From Allobosea psychrotolerans (GTDB lineage Bacteria > Pseudomonadota > Alphaproteobacteria > Rhizobiales > Beijerinckiaceae), in NCBI RefSeq assembly GCF_002917105.1, contig NZ_PQFZ01000026.1, forward strand, positions 1-64,000: 64,000 nucleotides of DNA, given 5' to 3'. This document shows, one piece after another, positions 52,598-61,506 of this stretch. The notes under the pieces are model-generated. The model was given only the letters and a program-made list of their open reading frames with translations, was not told the DNA's origin and made no database searches. Both the position numbers and the translations under genes were made by a program. How positions within the stretch are numbered: the stretch's first letter is position 1; every line of letters starts with the position of its first letter.

Positions 52598-54120
52598 CTG
52601 GCTCCTTGTTCGGCGATGCGGTCGAACTGCAGGACGCGGGCGCGGTGGCTGGCGAGACGAAGCGACCCGTCCGGCTGCAAGCAAAGACAAGGCCGATGCC
52701 GCCATGGGCCATGACTCAGATCGGCGAGCGCCCGGCCGCCCGGCAGGGCGGTGAGCACGGTTTCGGTTCCGGCGTCCCCCGCCCAGGGCATCACGGCGGT
52801 GCCGTCCGGGCGGATCAGGATCTCGGCGCCGAAGATGCGCTCGCGCCAGCGTCCGGTCAGCCGCTGGTCGAGAGCCGTCCCCGCAGGAACGCGCACGAGG
52901 CGGCGCCGGACGCCGCCGATCTTGCCTTCGAGCGTGTCAGTGCCGGTTTGCCCAAGCCTGATATCGAGATAGGCGGGCAGGCTGCGCAGGCCGTTGTCGC
53001 CATCGCTGACGAGGCGCTCATAGCCGCCCATGAAGCTGATCGAATCCGGCGATAGCTCCGCCCAGAACGGGCCGCTCTCGGCGGCGAACAGGCCTGTGGG
53101 CGCATCACTTGCTGGGCTGGGCAAGTCCCGGCCCAGCAGCGCGGCAAGCACGCGCAGGCTCGGCCAGAGCGCGTCCTCCTCGCGATTGGTCAGCACGACC
53201 ACGCCGACGCCTTGGGAGGGCGCCATCAGGAAGTGGTTGCGGTAGCCGGGCAGCGAGCCGCCATGGCCGACAAGCGCGACATCCTCCAATGCGCTGCAGA
53301 CCAGCCCGAGCCGGTAGACGCTGCTGCTGCCATCGATGAAGGCGCGCGGCGCGGTCAGGCGCTCCAGCATGCCGGCCAGCGAGCCGCGCCCGGCGAGCAG
53401 GGCCGAGGCCCAGCGCGCCAGCCCCGTCGCGCTGCCGGTGATCCCGCCCGAGGCGGAGAAATGAAAGCCGTAGCGGCCGCGTCGCCAGCTCTCGCCGTCA
53501 CGCCAGTACCCCGTCGCGAGGCCGGGCACGATCTCGGTCTCATCCTGCGGAAAGCGGATCGGCAGGTCGAACTCCGCCATCAGCCGGTCCACGGCCTCGG
53601 CATAATCGATCCCGAGCCGCTTCTGCAGCACGAGCTGGCCGAGGCGCCAGCCGGTGTTGGAATAGGCCATCTCCAGCCCGGGCTCGCCATTCAGGGACGG
53701 CAGGCGTTGCGCGACGGCGAGGATTTCGCTGGCGCTCAGGCTGGCGGTGTAGGGCACGCCGCGCTGCCAGAACACTTCCATCATGTCCGGCAGGGTGCCG
53801 GTCATGTCGAGTGCGCGGCCGAGCGGCAGGCGGGCGAAGGCCTCGGGCAGATCCGCAAGCCATGTCCCGAGCGGGGCGTCGAAAGGCACATCCGCCTGCA
53901 ACAGAAGGGTCGCCAGCATATGCTTGCTGATCGAGGCGAAGCGGTTCGTCGTATCCGGGGTGAAGGCGAGCCCGTGCTCGATCACCGCGAAGCCGCCGCT
54001 CAGCGCTTCGCGGACGCCGTTGCTGTCGAAGATCACGACCGCCCCGCCGGGGCCGCCTTCCTGTCGCCAGCTCTCCGTGATGCTTGCAGCCTCGGCCCTG
54101 GCGCGCGTCCAATCCGGCAT
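52594..54120 (-). CDS. serine beta-lactamase-fold hydrolase, D-aminopeptidase-like
   Basis: 508-aa penicillin-recognising hydrolase. Catalytic SxxK is S63-I-S-K66 (RFASISKHM) and YxN is Y149-S-N (MAYSNTGW). A third motif, VGHGGSLPGY, lies near residue 288 (HGG variant). About 180 further residues form two probable beta-barrels, as in the three-domain D-aminopeptidase DAP of Ochrobactrum, whose SxxK and YxN numbers are nearly the same. No signal peptide, so likely cytoplasmic, acting on imported D-amino-acid peptides supplied by the co-encoded binding protein. An esterase role is the alternative. Confidence 0.85.
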   Translation of the reverse strand: MPDWTRARAEAASITESWRQEGGPGGAVVIFDSNGVREALSGGFAVIEHGLAFTPDTTNRFASISKHMLATLLLQADVPFDAPLGTWLADLPEAFARLPLGRALDMTGTLPDMMEVFWQRGVPYTASLSASEILAVAQRLPSLNGEPGLEMAYSNTGWRLGQLVLQKRLGIDYAEAVDRLMAEFDLPIRFPQDETEIVPGLATGYWRDGESWRRGRYGFHFSASGGITGSATGLARWASALLAGRGSLAGMLERLTAPRAFIDGSSSVYRLGLVCSALEDVALVGHGGSLPGYRNHFLMAPSQGVGVVVLTNREEDALWPSLRVLAALLGRDLPSPASDAPTGLFAAESGPFWAELSPDSISFMGGYERLVSDGDNGLRSLPAYLDIRLGQTGTDTLEGKIGGVRRRLVRVPAGTALDQRLTGRWRERIFGAEILIRPDGTAVMPWAGDAGTETVLTALPGGRALADLSHGPWRHRPCLCLQPDGSLRLASHRARVLQFDRIAEQGAR

Positions 54121-54382
54121 TCCGGCCTCTCCTCATCCGCCGAGCGATTGCTGGCGGTGAGTGTCGGGGAAGTTCGGTGGCCGGCGCAATCTCCGCGTTA
54201 TGCAGTGGGAGCAGGCCAGTGCGGCGATCGCAGTCACGGGTCTGGAAACAGACAAGCCCTCAGCTGCCCATGTTGGCATCGGTCTCTGAAGCATGCTCTA
54301 TGTGTGGGAACGCGCGCCCGTATAAAACGAGCGAAAACAGCAGGCGGGATTCACCGCCTTGGCTCTTCCATGGGAGGAAGAC

Positions 54383-55408
54383 ATGCAATTCGACCGACGC
54401 CACGTCCTGTCCGGCCTGATCGCGGCTCCCGCCGTCCTGACCTTCAGTCGGCCGGGCTCCGCCCAAAGCGCGACGACGCTGAAGATCTCGCATCAGTTTC
54501 CCGGCGGCAGCATCGACCAGGGCGATTTCCGCGATCGGCTGTGCCGGATCATGGCGCGCGAGGTCGAGAAGCGTACGGCAGGCTCGCTCAAATTCGAGGT
54601 CTACGCCAACTCGTCCCTGATGAAGACGAATGCGCAGTTTTCGGCGATGCGCAAGGGCGCGCTGGACATGTCGCTTTACCCGATCGCCTATGCCGGCGGC
54701 GAGCTGCATGCCTGCAATCTCGGGCTGATGCCCTGCCTGGTCACGAGCTATGAGCAGGGCGCGAAATGGAAGACCTCGGAGGTCGGCAAGGCGCTGACCA
54801 AGATCGTCGAGGACAAGGGCATCAAGATCATCTCCTGGATCTGGCAGGCCGGCGGCGTCGCCTCGCGCAAGGGCGCGATCGGCGGCCCCGACGACGTCAA
54901 GGGCATCAAGATCCGCGGCGGCAGCCGCGAGATGGATCTGATGTTCACCGCCGCAGGCGCCCAGGTGTCGACGATGCCGTCGAACGAGGTCTATATCGGC
55001 ATGCAGACCGGCGCGCTCGACGCCGCCGTGACCTCCTCGACCAGCCTGATCTCGTTCCGCCTGGAAGAACTGTCGAAATCGCTGACGGCGGCCCGCAGGG
55101 GCTCGTTCTGGTTCATGCTCGAACCGGTGCTGATGTCCAAGGCGATCTTCGACAGCCTGAAGCCCGAGCAGCAGAAGGCGCTGCTCGATGTCGGCGCCGA
55201 GATGGAGACCTGGGGTACGGCCGAGGCCAAGAAGGACGATGAGGAGGTCGCGAAGGTCTATGCCGCCAAGGGCGTGCAGGTCGTCGACCAGACCGACGCC
55301 AACCTCGCGGCCTGGCGCAAGATCTCCGAGGAGAGCGCCTGGAAGGACTATGCGGCAAAATCGACCGAAGCCGCCGAACTCCTGAAGCTCGCTCGCGCGG
55401 TTTCCTGA
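54383..55408 (+). CDS. dctP: TRAP transporter substrate-binding protein DctP
   Basis: 341-aa periplasmic binding protein. A Tat/Sec-type leader (MQFDRRHVLSGLIAAPAVLTF, cleavage near AQS) precedes the DctP core: TLKISHQFPGGSIDQGD, FEVYANSSLMKTNAQFSAMRKGALDM (in pieces), the carboxylate-binding KGIKIRGGSREMDLMFTAAGA with the conserved Arg, and NEVYIGMQTGALDAAVTS. The ligand is probably an organic or aromatic acid. RBS GGGAGGAAG is strong. Followed after one base by the fused permease gene. Divergent from the D-aminopeptidase operon across 262 bp. Confidence 0.93.
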   Translation: MQFDRRHVLSGLIAAPAVLTFSRPGSAQSATTLKISHQFPGGSIDQGDFRDRLCRIMAREVEKRTAGSLKFEVYANSSLMKTNAQFSAMRKGALDMSLYPIAYAGGELHACNLGLMPCLVTSYEQGAKWKTSEVGKALTKIVEDKGIKIISWIWQAGGVASRKGAIGGPDDVKGIKIRGGSREMDLMFTAAGAQVSTMPSNEVYIGMQTGALDAAVTSSTSLISFRLEELSKSLTAARRGSFWFMLEPVLMSKAIFDSLKPEQQKALLDVGAEMETWGTAEAKKDDEEVAKVYAAKGVQVVDQTDANLAAWRKISEESAWKDYAAKSTEAAELLKLARAVS

Positions 55409-55409
55409 A

Positions 55410-57368
55410 ATGGCGGGCGGCCTGCAGCACGACGCCATCCTCGCCAGCGATATCAGGACCTCGACACCGGTGACAGGCGGCATCGCCGCCGTCATCGGCG
55501 CGGTCAACGAGATGCTGTTCAAGCTCTCGGCCATTGCGCTGCTCGCAGCTGCGCTGGTTCTGACCTTCGGCGTCATCGCCGGCCATCTCTATGGTCGTGG
55601 CGTCGAGTGGCAGGACGAGGTCACGATCTTCCTGGTCGCCGGCGCGATGTTCCTCTCGGCCGGCGCCGTGCAGCAGCGGCGTGGCCATATCGGCATCGAC
55701 TTCCTCGATCATATGCTCTCGCCGCGATTGAACGCGGCCCGGCGCGCCACGGTCGATGCCGTGGTGCTGGCTTTCTGCCTGTTCTTCGCCTGGAAGGCCG
55801 GCGGCCTGCTGCAGGAGGCATTGCATGAGGGGCAGACCTCGCATTCGGCCTGGGGGCCGCCCCTCTGGATTCCGTATTCGCTGCTGACCTTCGGCATGGC
55901 GCTGCTGGCCGTGCAGGTCGCGCTGCAGGTCGGCCAGCGCTCGCTGCTGGTTCTTGCCGTCGTCGTCTTGGCCGTGGTGGCGCTGCTGATGTGGGAAAGG
56001 CCGGTCAGGCCGCTGGTCACGAGCCTCTCACAGGCCCAAATCGGCATCGCCTATTTCGTGGCGACGCTCGTCGTGATGTTCTCCGGCATGCCGATCGCCT
56101 TTGCGCTCGGCGTCGTCGCGCTCGTCTTTATGCTGTTGTTCATGCCGTCGGCGTCGGTCGACACCATCGCGCAGAATTTCTACGAGGAGCTCGCCAACGT
56201 CATCATCCTGGCGATCCCGCTCTTCATCCTGAAAGGCGCGGCGATCGGGCGCTCCAACGCCGGCAAGGACCTCTATTCGGCGCTGCATGCCTGGCTGCAC
56301 CGGATTCCGGGTGGGCTCGGCGTCGCCAACACCACCGCCTGCGGTCTCTTCGCCGCCATGGCGGGCTCGTCGCCGGCGACCTGTTCGGCGATCGGCTCGG
56401 CCGGCATCCCGGAGATGCGCCAGCGCGGCTATTCCGGCGGTTTCGCCGCCGGCATCATCGCGGCAGGCGGCACGCTCGGCATCCTGCTGCCGCCCTCGGT
56501 CACCATGCTGCTCTATGCAGTCGCGGCCGAGGTCTCGCTCGGCAAGCTCTTCCTCGCCGGCATCGGGCCGGGCCTGCTGCTGATCACGCTGTTCGCACTC
56601 TATTCGGTACTGCGCTACCGCAAGGAATTCGCGGTGGCTCAGACGGTCGCAGCCGAGACCGGCGTCCGCTCGGCGCTGCTGGCCGAAGAGCATTACACGC
56701 TCGGCCAGAAGCTCAGGATGATCGCCTGGGTTGCCCCCTTCGTCTCGATCCTGGCCGGCGTCATGGTCGTGCTCTATGCCGGCTGGGCAACGCCCTCCGA
56801 GACGGCCGGCGTCGGCGCGGTGCTGGCGCTGATCGTCATCGGCGCGATGTACGGCATCTGGCGGCCTTCCAAGCTGATGCCGATCGTCACGGGCACGCTG
56901 CGCGAATCGACCATGCTCCTGATGATCATCGGCATGTCACTGCTCTATGCCTATGTGATGAGCTATCTCCATATCAGCCAGGCGATGGCCGCCTGGGTGA
57001 TCGGGCTGTCGCTGTCGAAATGGGTGCTGCTGGCGGCGATCCTGCTCTTCGTGATCGTGCTCGGCTTCTTCCTGCCGCCGGTCTCGATCATCCTGATGAC
57101 CGCGCCCATCGTCCTGCCGCCGCTCAAGGCCGCGGGCTTCGACCTGATCTGGTTCGGCGTCGTCATGACCATCGTGATGGAGATGGGGCTGATCCACCCG
57201 CCGGTGGGCCTCAACATCTTCGTCATCAAGAATATCGCCCCCGACATCCCGCTCTCGGACATCATCTGGGGCACGATGCCCTTCGTCGTGCTGATGTTCC
57301 TGGCGGTGATCATCTGCTGCCTGTTCCCGGGGCTCGTGACCTGGCTACCCTCGGTGATGATCAAATAG
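55410..57368 (+). CDS. TRAP transporter fused permease DctQM
   Basis: 652-aa fusion of the small (DctQ, about residues 1-185, four helices; EWQDEVTIFLVAGAMFLSAG) and large (DctM, about 205-650, 12 helices) TRAP subunits. DctM signatures: FSGMPIAFALGVVAL, GGLGVANTTACGLFAAMAGSSPATCSAIGSAGIPEM (in pieces), and EMGLIHPPVGLNIFVIKN near the end. Works with the DctP encoded directly upstream, driven by Na+ or H+. Its TAG stop lies inside the left terminal repeat of the MITE-like element at 57366, so insertion may have set the present C-terminus (SVMIK). Confidence 0.94.
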   Translation: MAGGLQHDAILASDIRTSTPVTGGIAAVIGAVNEMLFKLSAIALLAAALVLTFGVIAGHLYGRGVEWQDEVTIFLVAGAMFLSAGAVQQRRGHIGIDFLDHMLSPRLNAARRATVDAVVLAFCLFFAWKAGGLLQEALHEGQTSHSAWGPPLWIPYSLLTFGMALLAVQVALQVGQRSLLVLAVVVLAVVALLMWERPVRPLVTSLSQAQIGIAYFVATLVVMFSGMPIAFALGVVALVFMLLFMPSASVDTIAQNFYEELANVIILAIPLFILKGAAIGRSNAGKDLYSALHAWLHRIPGGLGVANTTACGLFAAMAGSSPATCSAIGSAGIPEMRQRGYSGGFAAGIIAAGGTLGILLPPSVTMLLYAVAAEVSLGKLFLAGIGPGLLLITLFALYSVLRYRKEFAVAQTVAAETGVRSALLAEEHYTLGQKLRMIAWVAPFVSILAGVMVVLYAGWATPSETAGVGAVLALIVIGAMYGIWRPSKLMPIVTGTLRESTMLLMIIGMSLLYAYVMSYLHISQAMAAWVIGLSLSKWVLLAAILLFVIVLGFFLPPVSIILMTAPIVLPPLKAAGFDLIWFGVVMTIVMEMGLIHPPVGLNIFVIKNIAPDIPLSDIIWGTMPFVVLMFLAVIICCLFPGLVTWLPSVMIK

Positions 57369-57623
57369 AGGCTGCTATGAGCCATGGGGTCGAACTGACG
57401 CTGGCGATTTTGCGCGAATGCCAGGAGTTCGAGGACACAAGCCTTCCGGCTTGCTACGAAGAATGACACCGCAGTCGCGCAAAAGCGCCGCGCTCTGCGG
57501 GTGAGGTAAAAACGGCAGCGTCGCATCGCTTGCCGATACCGATGGTATCGCCTGCGCAATGCTCCTCCCATCTCCGCCGTTTTGACCTCATCACATTGGC
57601 CCCATGGTTCATAACAGCCTCTA
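57366..57623. mobile_element. MITE-like element with 24-bp terminal inverted repeats
   Basis: 258-bp non-coding element. The left end (57366-57389) is TAGAGGCTGCTATGAGCCAT followed by GGGG; the right end (57600-57623), reverse complemented, is the same at 22 of 24 positions. The outermost TA on both sides could be a duplicated TA target, as for IS630- or some IS5-family elements. A nested inverted repeat, GAGGTAAAAACGGC (57503-57516) and GCCGTTTTGACCTC (57576-57589), and small hairpins (GATACC-GAT-GGTATC; AAGCC-TTCC-GGCTT) lie inside. No transposase frame is visible. It fills nearly all of the 338-bp gap between the TRAP permease and the panE-like gene. Confidence 0.7.
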
Positions 57624-57706
57624 GGCAACCTGCCCGGGATCGAGACTGTCGCATCCGTTCCGGCGCTCTATAGTTCGCTCTCAATCTGTGGAGAGGGAAC
57701 GGAACC

Positions 57707-58684
57707 ATGCGAGTGGCGGTTGTCGGTGCGGGAGCGATCGGGGGCGTCATCGCCTGGCATATGGCCAAGGCGGGGCAGCGTCCCCTCATCGTGGCGCGCC
57801 CGGCGACGGCAGCCCTGCTCGCCTCCGACGGCCTGACCCTCGAAACTGCGTCATCCACTGAGACGCTGACCGTCAACGCGACGGCCGATCCGTCTTCGGC
57901 CGGGGTGCAGGATCTCGTCCTGGTCGGCTACAAGGCACATGACTGGCCGACGGGCCTGGATCTGCTGACGCCGCTGCTCGGGCCCGGCACGATCGTGCTG
58001 CCGATGCTGAACGGCATTCCGTGGTGGTATCTGGATGGGCTGGACGAGGGCTTCGGCGATCGGAAATTGACCTCCGTGGACCCCGAAGGCGCGATCGCGG
58101 CGGCGCTCCCGACCACCCAGGTTCTCGGCTGTGTCGTCTATGTCGGTGCCAATCGCCCGGCGCCGAACCGCATCGCCTGGAACGGCCGCAAGCGCCTGGT
58201 CATCGGCGAGCCGCTGGCGCCGGCAAGCGCGAGGCTTGCCGATGTCGTGGCGTTCCTGAAGGCGGGCGGCATCGACGCCGAGCCGAGCGCGGATATCCGA
58301 AGCGCGGTCTGGCACAAGCTCCTTGGCAATGCCGCCTATAATCCGATTTCGGCCGTGACGGGAGCGACGATCGACGCCATCATCGGCGATCCCGCGCTCC
58401 GCAGCGTCGCCAAGTCGATCATGGCGGAATGCGTTGCGGTGGCCGCAGCGCTCGGCATCGAGGACAGGCCCGACCTCGAACTGCGCCTGGAGCTTCCTCC
58501 CACCCTGGTCGGCGTCAAGACCTCGATGCTGCAGGACATGGAGGCTGGCCGGCCGCTGGAACTGGGCGCGATCGCAGGCGCGGTCGCCGAGCTCGGCCGA
58601 AGGGCCGGAGTTCCCACTCCGCTGATCGACTGCGTCGCGGCGCTGGCGGGGAATGCCTGGCGGCAGCGATGGGCAGCGGGCTGA
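57707..58684 (+). CDS. ketopantoate reductase family (ApbA/PanE) protein
   Basis: 325-aa NADPH-dependent 2-oxoacid reductase. Rossmann motif VVGAGAIGGVIAWHMAKAGQ at the very N-terminus, then LVLVGYKAHD, PMLNGIPWWY with the conserved Asn, the catalytic Lys region WHKLLGNAAYNPISAVTGAT, and the C-terminal SMLQDMEAGRPLELGAIAGAV typical of PanE. It could make pantoate for CoA, but several paralogues of this family exist in Alphaproteobacteria, so no symbol is given. RBS GAGAGGGAAC. Starts 84 bp after the MITE-like element. Confidence 0.88.
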   Translation: MRVAVVGAGAIGGVIAWHMAKAGQRPLIVARPATAALLASDGLTLETASSTETLTVNATADPSSAGVQDLVLVGYKAHDWPTGLDLLTPLLGPGTIVLPMLNGIPWWYLDGLDEGFGDRKLTSVDPEGAIAAALPTTQVLGCVVYVGANRPAPNRIAWNGRKRLVIGEPLAPASARLADVVAFLKAGGIDAEPSADIRSAVWHKLLGNAAYNPISAVTGATIDAIIGDPALRSVAKSIMAECVAVAAALGIEDRPDLELRLELPPTLVGVKTSMLQDMEAGRPLELGAIAGAVAELGRRAGVPTPLIDCVAALAGNAWRQRWAAG

Positions 58685-58800
58685 TCAGAGCGCACGCCTG
58701 CGCCTGACAGAGGTGGAAAGCGCGCGACTGTCATCAATCTGTCGTCGCCGGCTTTGCAGATGCGCCGCTTGTCACGAGGTCGTGTCGATCGGTTTTACGC

Positions 58801-59742
58801 ATGTTTCGGTTCCTGGCCCTGCGCGCGGGGCGCGCCATCCTCACGCTCCTTATCTGCGTCTCGGCGGTCTTCATCGCCCTGCGCCTGGCGGGCGACCCCG
58901 CCGACATCATGCTCTCGATCGACACGCCCCCGGATGTGCGCGCCTATTACCGCGACCTCTGGGGTCTCGATCAGCCGCTCCACCAGCAATATCTTCGCTA
59001 TCTGCTCAGCGCCGCCAGGGGTGATTTCGGCGCCTCCTTCGCCGATGACCGGCCGGCTTTCGCTGCTGTTCTCGAGGCCCTGCCGAAGACGGCGCTGCTC
59101 GGCACATCCGCGCTCCTGCTGGCCTTGCTGGTCGGCCTGCCGCTCGGCGTGCTGGCGGCGCTGAGGCACAACAGCGTTGTCGACAGGCTGGCCATGGCCT
59201 CGGCCGTGTTCGGCTACGCCATCCCGATCTTCTTCCTCGGCATCCTGCTGATCCTGCTGTTCGCGCTGAAACTGCGCATCCTGCCCTCGGCGGGGTCGGA
59301 CACACCAGCCCATCTCATCCTGCCGATGGTGACGCTCGGGCTGCCGCTGGCGGGCCGGCTTGCCCGTTTCGCGCGGACCTCGACGCTGGAGGTGCTCGGC
59401 AAGCCCTTCATCCGCGCGGCGCGCGGGCGCGGCGTGATGCCCCTCAGTGTCATCATCCGCCACGCCCTGCCGAATGCGTCGGTGCCGCTCCTGATGTTCC
59501 TCGGCATCGAGATCGGCGGGATTCTCGCCGGCAGCGCCGTGGTCGAGACGATCTTCGCCTGGCCCGGCGTCGGCCGCTTGCTGGTCGATTCGGTGGCGAC
59601 GCGCGATCTTGCCGTGGTGCAGGCCGTGATCCTCACCATCACGGTCATCATGATCTCAGCCAATCTGCTCGTCGATATCCTGCATATCCTGATCGACCCC
59701 CGTCTGGGCGGCTTCCGGCAGGCTGGGGGAGCACGGGCATGA
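58801..59742 (+). CDS. ABC transporter permease, DppB-type
   Basis: 313-aa inner-membrane permease of the dipeptide/oligopeptide/nickel group with six helices. The N-terminal pattern RAILTLLICVSAVFIALRLAGDPADIML and the DppB loop LWGLDQPLHQQYLRYLLSAARGDFGAS are visible in pieces. The EAA loop that contacts the ATPase is RTSTLEVLGKPFIRAARGRG. Its stop overlaps the next permease start as ATGA. First gene of a four-gene run (permease-permease-GDPD-binding protein) with no ATPase gene. Confidence 0.93.
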   Translation: MFRFLALRAGRAILTLLICVSAVFIALRLAGDPADIMLSIDTPPDVRAYYRDLWGLDQPLHQQYLRYLLSAARGDFGASFADDRPAFAAVLEALPKTALLGTSALLLALLVGLPLGVLAALRHNSVVDRLAMASAVFGYAIPIFFLGILLILLFALKLRILPSAGSDTPAHLILPMVTLGLPLAGRLARFARTSTLEVLGKPFIRAARGRGVMPLSVIIRHALPNASVPLLMFLGIEIGGILAGSAVVETIFAWPGVGRLLVDSVATRDLAVVQAVILTITVIMISANLLVDILHILIDPRLGGFRQAGGARA

Positions 59743-60629
59743 CGACGGGTCTCGACAGCGCGGCTCTCGCGCCGCTGCCGCTTCGCTCCCGCCCGGCCAG
59801 GGCTGCGATGTCGCCCATCGTCAAAGCGTCGGCCGCGTTCCTCCTGCTCACCGTGCTCGTCGCGCTGCTCGCCGACTGGCTGGCGCCGATCCACTTCACC
59901 ACCCAGAACCTCGCCGCGCGTCTGCGCCCGCCTCTGTCCGAGAGCGGCGGCATGACCTATTGGCTCGGCACCGACCAACTCGGGCGCGATATCTTGAGCC
60001 GGTTGATCTTCGCCATCCGCACCTCGATCCTGATCGCGGTGCTCGGCACCTTGATCGGCGCGGTCTTCGGCACGCTGCTCGGCTTCGTCGCGGCGCGCTT
60101 CAAGGGGCTCGTCGACCAGGGCATCATGATGCTGGTCGATGCGCAGGCGGCGATCCCGGCGCTGTTCCTCGCCCTGACGATGCTGGCCTTCTTCGGCAAC
60201 AACATCCTGCTCTTCATCGTCCTGGTCAGCATCGACGGCTGGGATCGCTACACCAGGCTGGCGCGCGGCCTCGTCGTCTCCGAGCAGGAGAGCGAGTACA
60301 TCAATGCGGTGGAGGCATTGGGCGCGCGCCCAGTGCGGGTGATCATGCGCCATCTCCTGCCCAACATCGTCGCGGCGCTGGTGGTGCAGGCGACACTGAA
60401 CTTTCCCGGGACGATCCTGCTCGAAACCTCGCTTTCCTTCCTGGGTCTGGGCGTGCAGCCGCCGGGCACCTCGCTCGGCCTGATGCTGGGCGAGGGCCGG
60501 CGCTATCTGCTCAACGCCTGGTGGATCGCCGTCTTCCCCGGGCTCACGATCTTCCTGACGACCCTGTCGATGAGCCTGTTCGGTGACTGGCTGCGCGACA
60601 GGTTCGATCCCACGGTCGATCGCAGGTAG
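59739..60629 (+). CDS. ABC transporter permease, DppC-type
   Basis: 296-aa partner permease. The DppC signature is YWLGTDQLGRDILSRLIFAIRTSILIA (in pieces) near residue 70. The EAA loop is VVSEQESEYINAVEALGARP, followed by RVIMRHLLPNIVAALVVQAT and SLSFLGLGVQPPGTSLGLML. It forms the channel with the preceding gene. The cytoplasmic N-terminus is about 25 aa long. A phosphodiesterase gene follows eight bases later, suggesting the import of a phosphodiester or its products. Confidence 0.93.
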   Translation: MTTGLDSAALAPLPLRSRPARAAMSPIVKASAAFLLLTVLVALLADWLAPIHFTTQNLAARLRPPLSESGGMTYWLGTDQLGRDILSRLIFAIRTSILIAVLGTLIGAVFGTLLGFVAARFKGLVDQGIMMLVDAQAAIPALFLALTMLAFFGNNILLFIVLVSIDGWDRYTRLARGLVVSEQESEYINAVEALGARPVRVIMRHLLPNIVAALVVQATLNFPGTILLETSLSFLGLGVQPPGTSLGLMLGEGRRYLLNAWWIAVFPGLTIFLTTLSMSLFGDWLRDRFDPTVDRR

Positions 60630-60636
60630 GGCCGGC

Positions 60637-61419
60637 ATGATGGTGTCCGTACAGTCGCCGGTTTCGGGACGCCCGCTTGTCATCGCTCATCGCGGCGGGG
60701 CGCTGCTCGCGCCCGAGAATACGGCCGAGGCGTTTCGAGCAGCAGTGGCTGCCGGAGCCGACATGGTCGAGACGGATCTGCGGCTCACAGCCGACGGTGC
60801 GCTCGTCTGCCTGCACGATGCCGATCTGAAACGCCTCTGCGGCGATCCGCGCGCGGTGGCGGAGGTCGATCTCGCCACCATCCGCAACCTCTTGCCAGCG
60901 GTGATGACGCTGCCGGACGCCATCGCGGCCTCCGCTCCCCTCGGACTTCTGCTCGACGTGAAGTTGACCGAGCGCGCCGTTGTGCCGCGCATCCTGGCGG
61001 AGCTGAGCCATGCCGGCGCGGCCGGGCGCACATTGCTCGGTCTGCGCGATCTCGATCTCATCGCCTTGGCGCGGGCTCGGACGAGCGAGGTCGCGTTGCT
61101 CGCTTTCGCTGCCGATCCTGACTCGGCTGCAAGGGCTCGCGCCGCCGGTGCAAACTGGTTCCGGCTCTGGCAAGGCACTGCTACGGCCGAACGCGCGGCG
61201 GCCGTCCGGGCCGAGGGCCTGAAGCTTGCGGTCATGGTCGGCCAGCCGCGTTCGGTGGCCTTGCCGGAGGATCCGCCTTTCCCGGTCGGGCGCGTCGATC
61301 GCGACGGGCTCGACCGGCTGCTTGCCCTGTCGCCGGACGCGGTCCTGCTCGACGATCCGCGCCTGCTGGCCGACATCCTCGCCGGGCGCCCCGATGTCAC
61401 CGGATTGTCGCCTGGCTGA
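60637..61419 (+). CDS. glycerophosphodiester phosphodiesterase
   Basis: 260-aa GDPD-family TIM barrel that cleaves glycerophosphodiesters to glycerol-3-phosphate and an alcohol. Active-site residues: H18 (IAHRGG), E27 (PENT), E45 and D47 (VETDLRL), H60 (LHDADLKRL). The strand LLLDVKLTE carries the K of the usual EIK motif. No signal peptide, so cytoplasmic; it would act on imported substrate. Start MMVSVQSP chosen, seven bases after the permease stop. Placement between permease and binding-protein genes strongly links it to that ABC importer. Confidence 0.9.
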   Translation: MMVSVQSPVSGRPLVIAHRGGALLAPENTAEAFRAAVAAGADMVETDLRLTADGALVCLHDADLKRLCGDPRAVAEVDLATIRNLLPAVMTLPDAIAASAPLGLLLDVKLTERAVVPRILAELSHAGAAGRTLLGLRDLDLIALARARTSEVALLAFAADPDSAARARAAGANWFRLWQGTATAERAAAVRAEGLKLAVMVGQPRSVALPEDPPFPVGRVDRDGLDRLLALSPDAVLLDDPRLLADILAGRPDVTGLSPG

Positions 61420-61506
61420 GGCAAGCCACGCATTCACCGTTCCACTGGTGCCGTCGCCGCGCAGACCTTGTCGGCTTGGCCGCGCCGGCTGTTCCAAGGA
61501 TCCACA

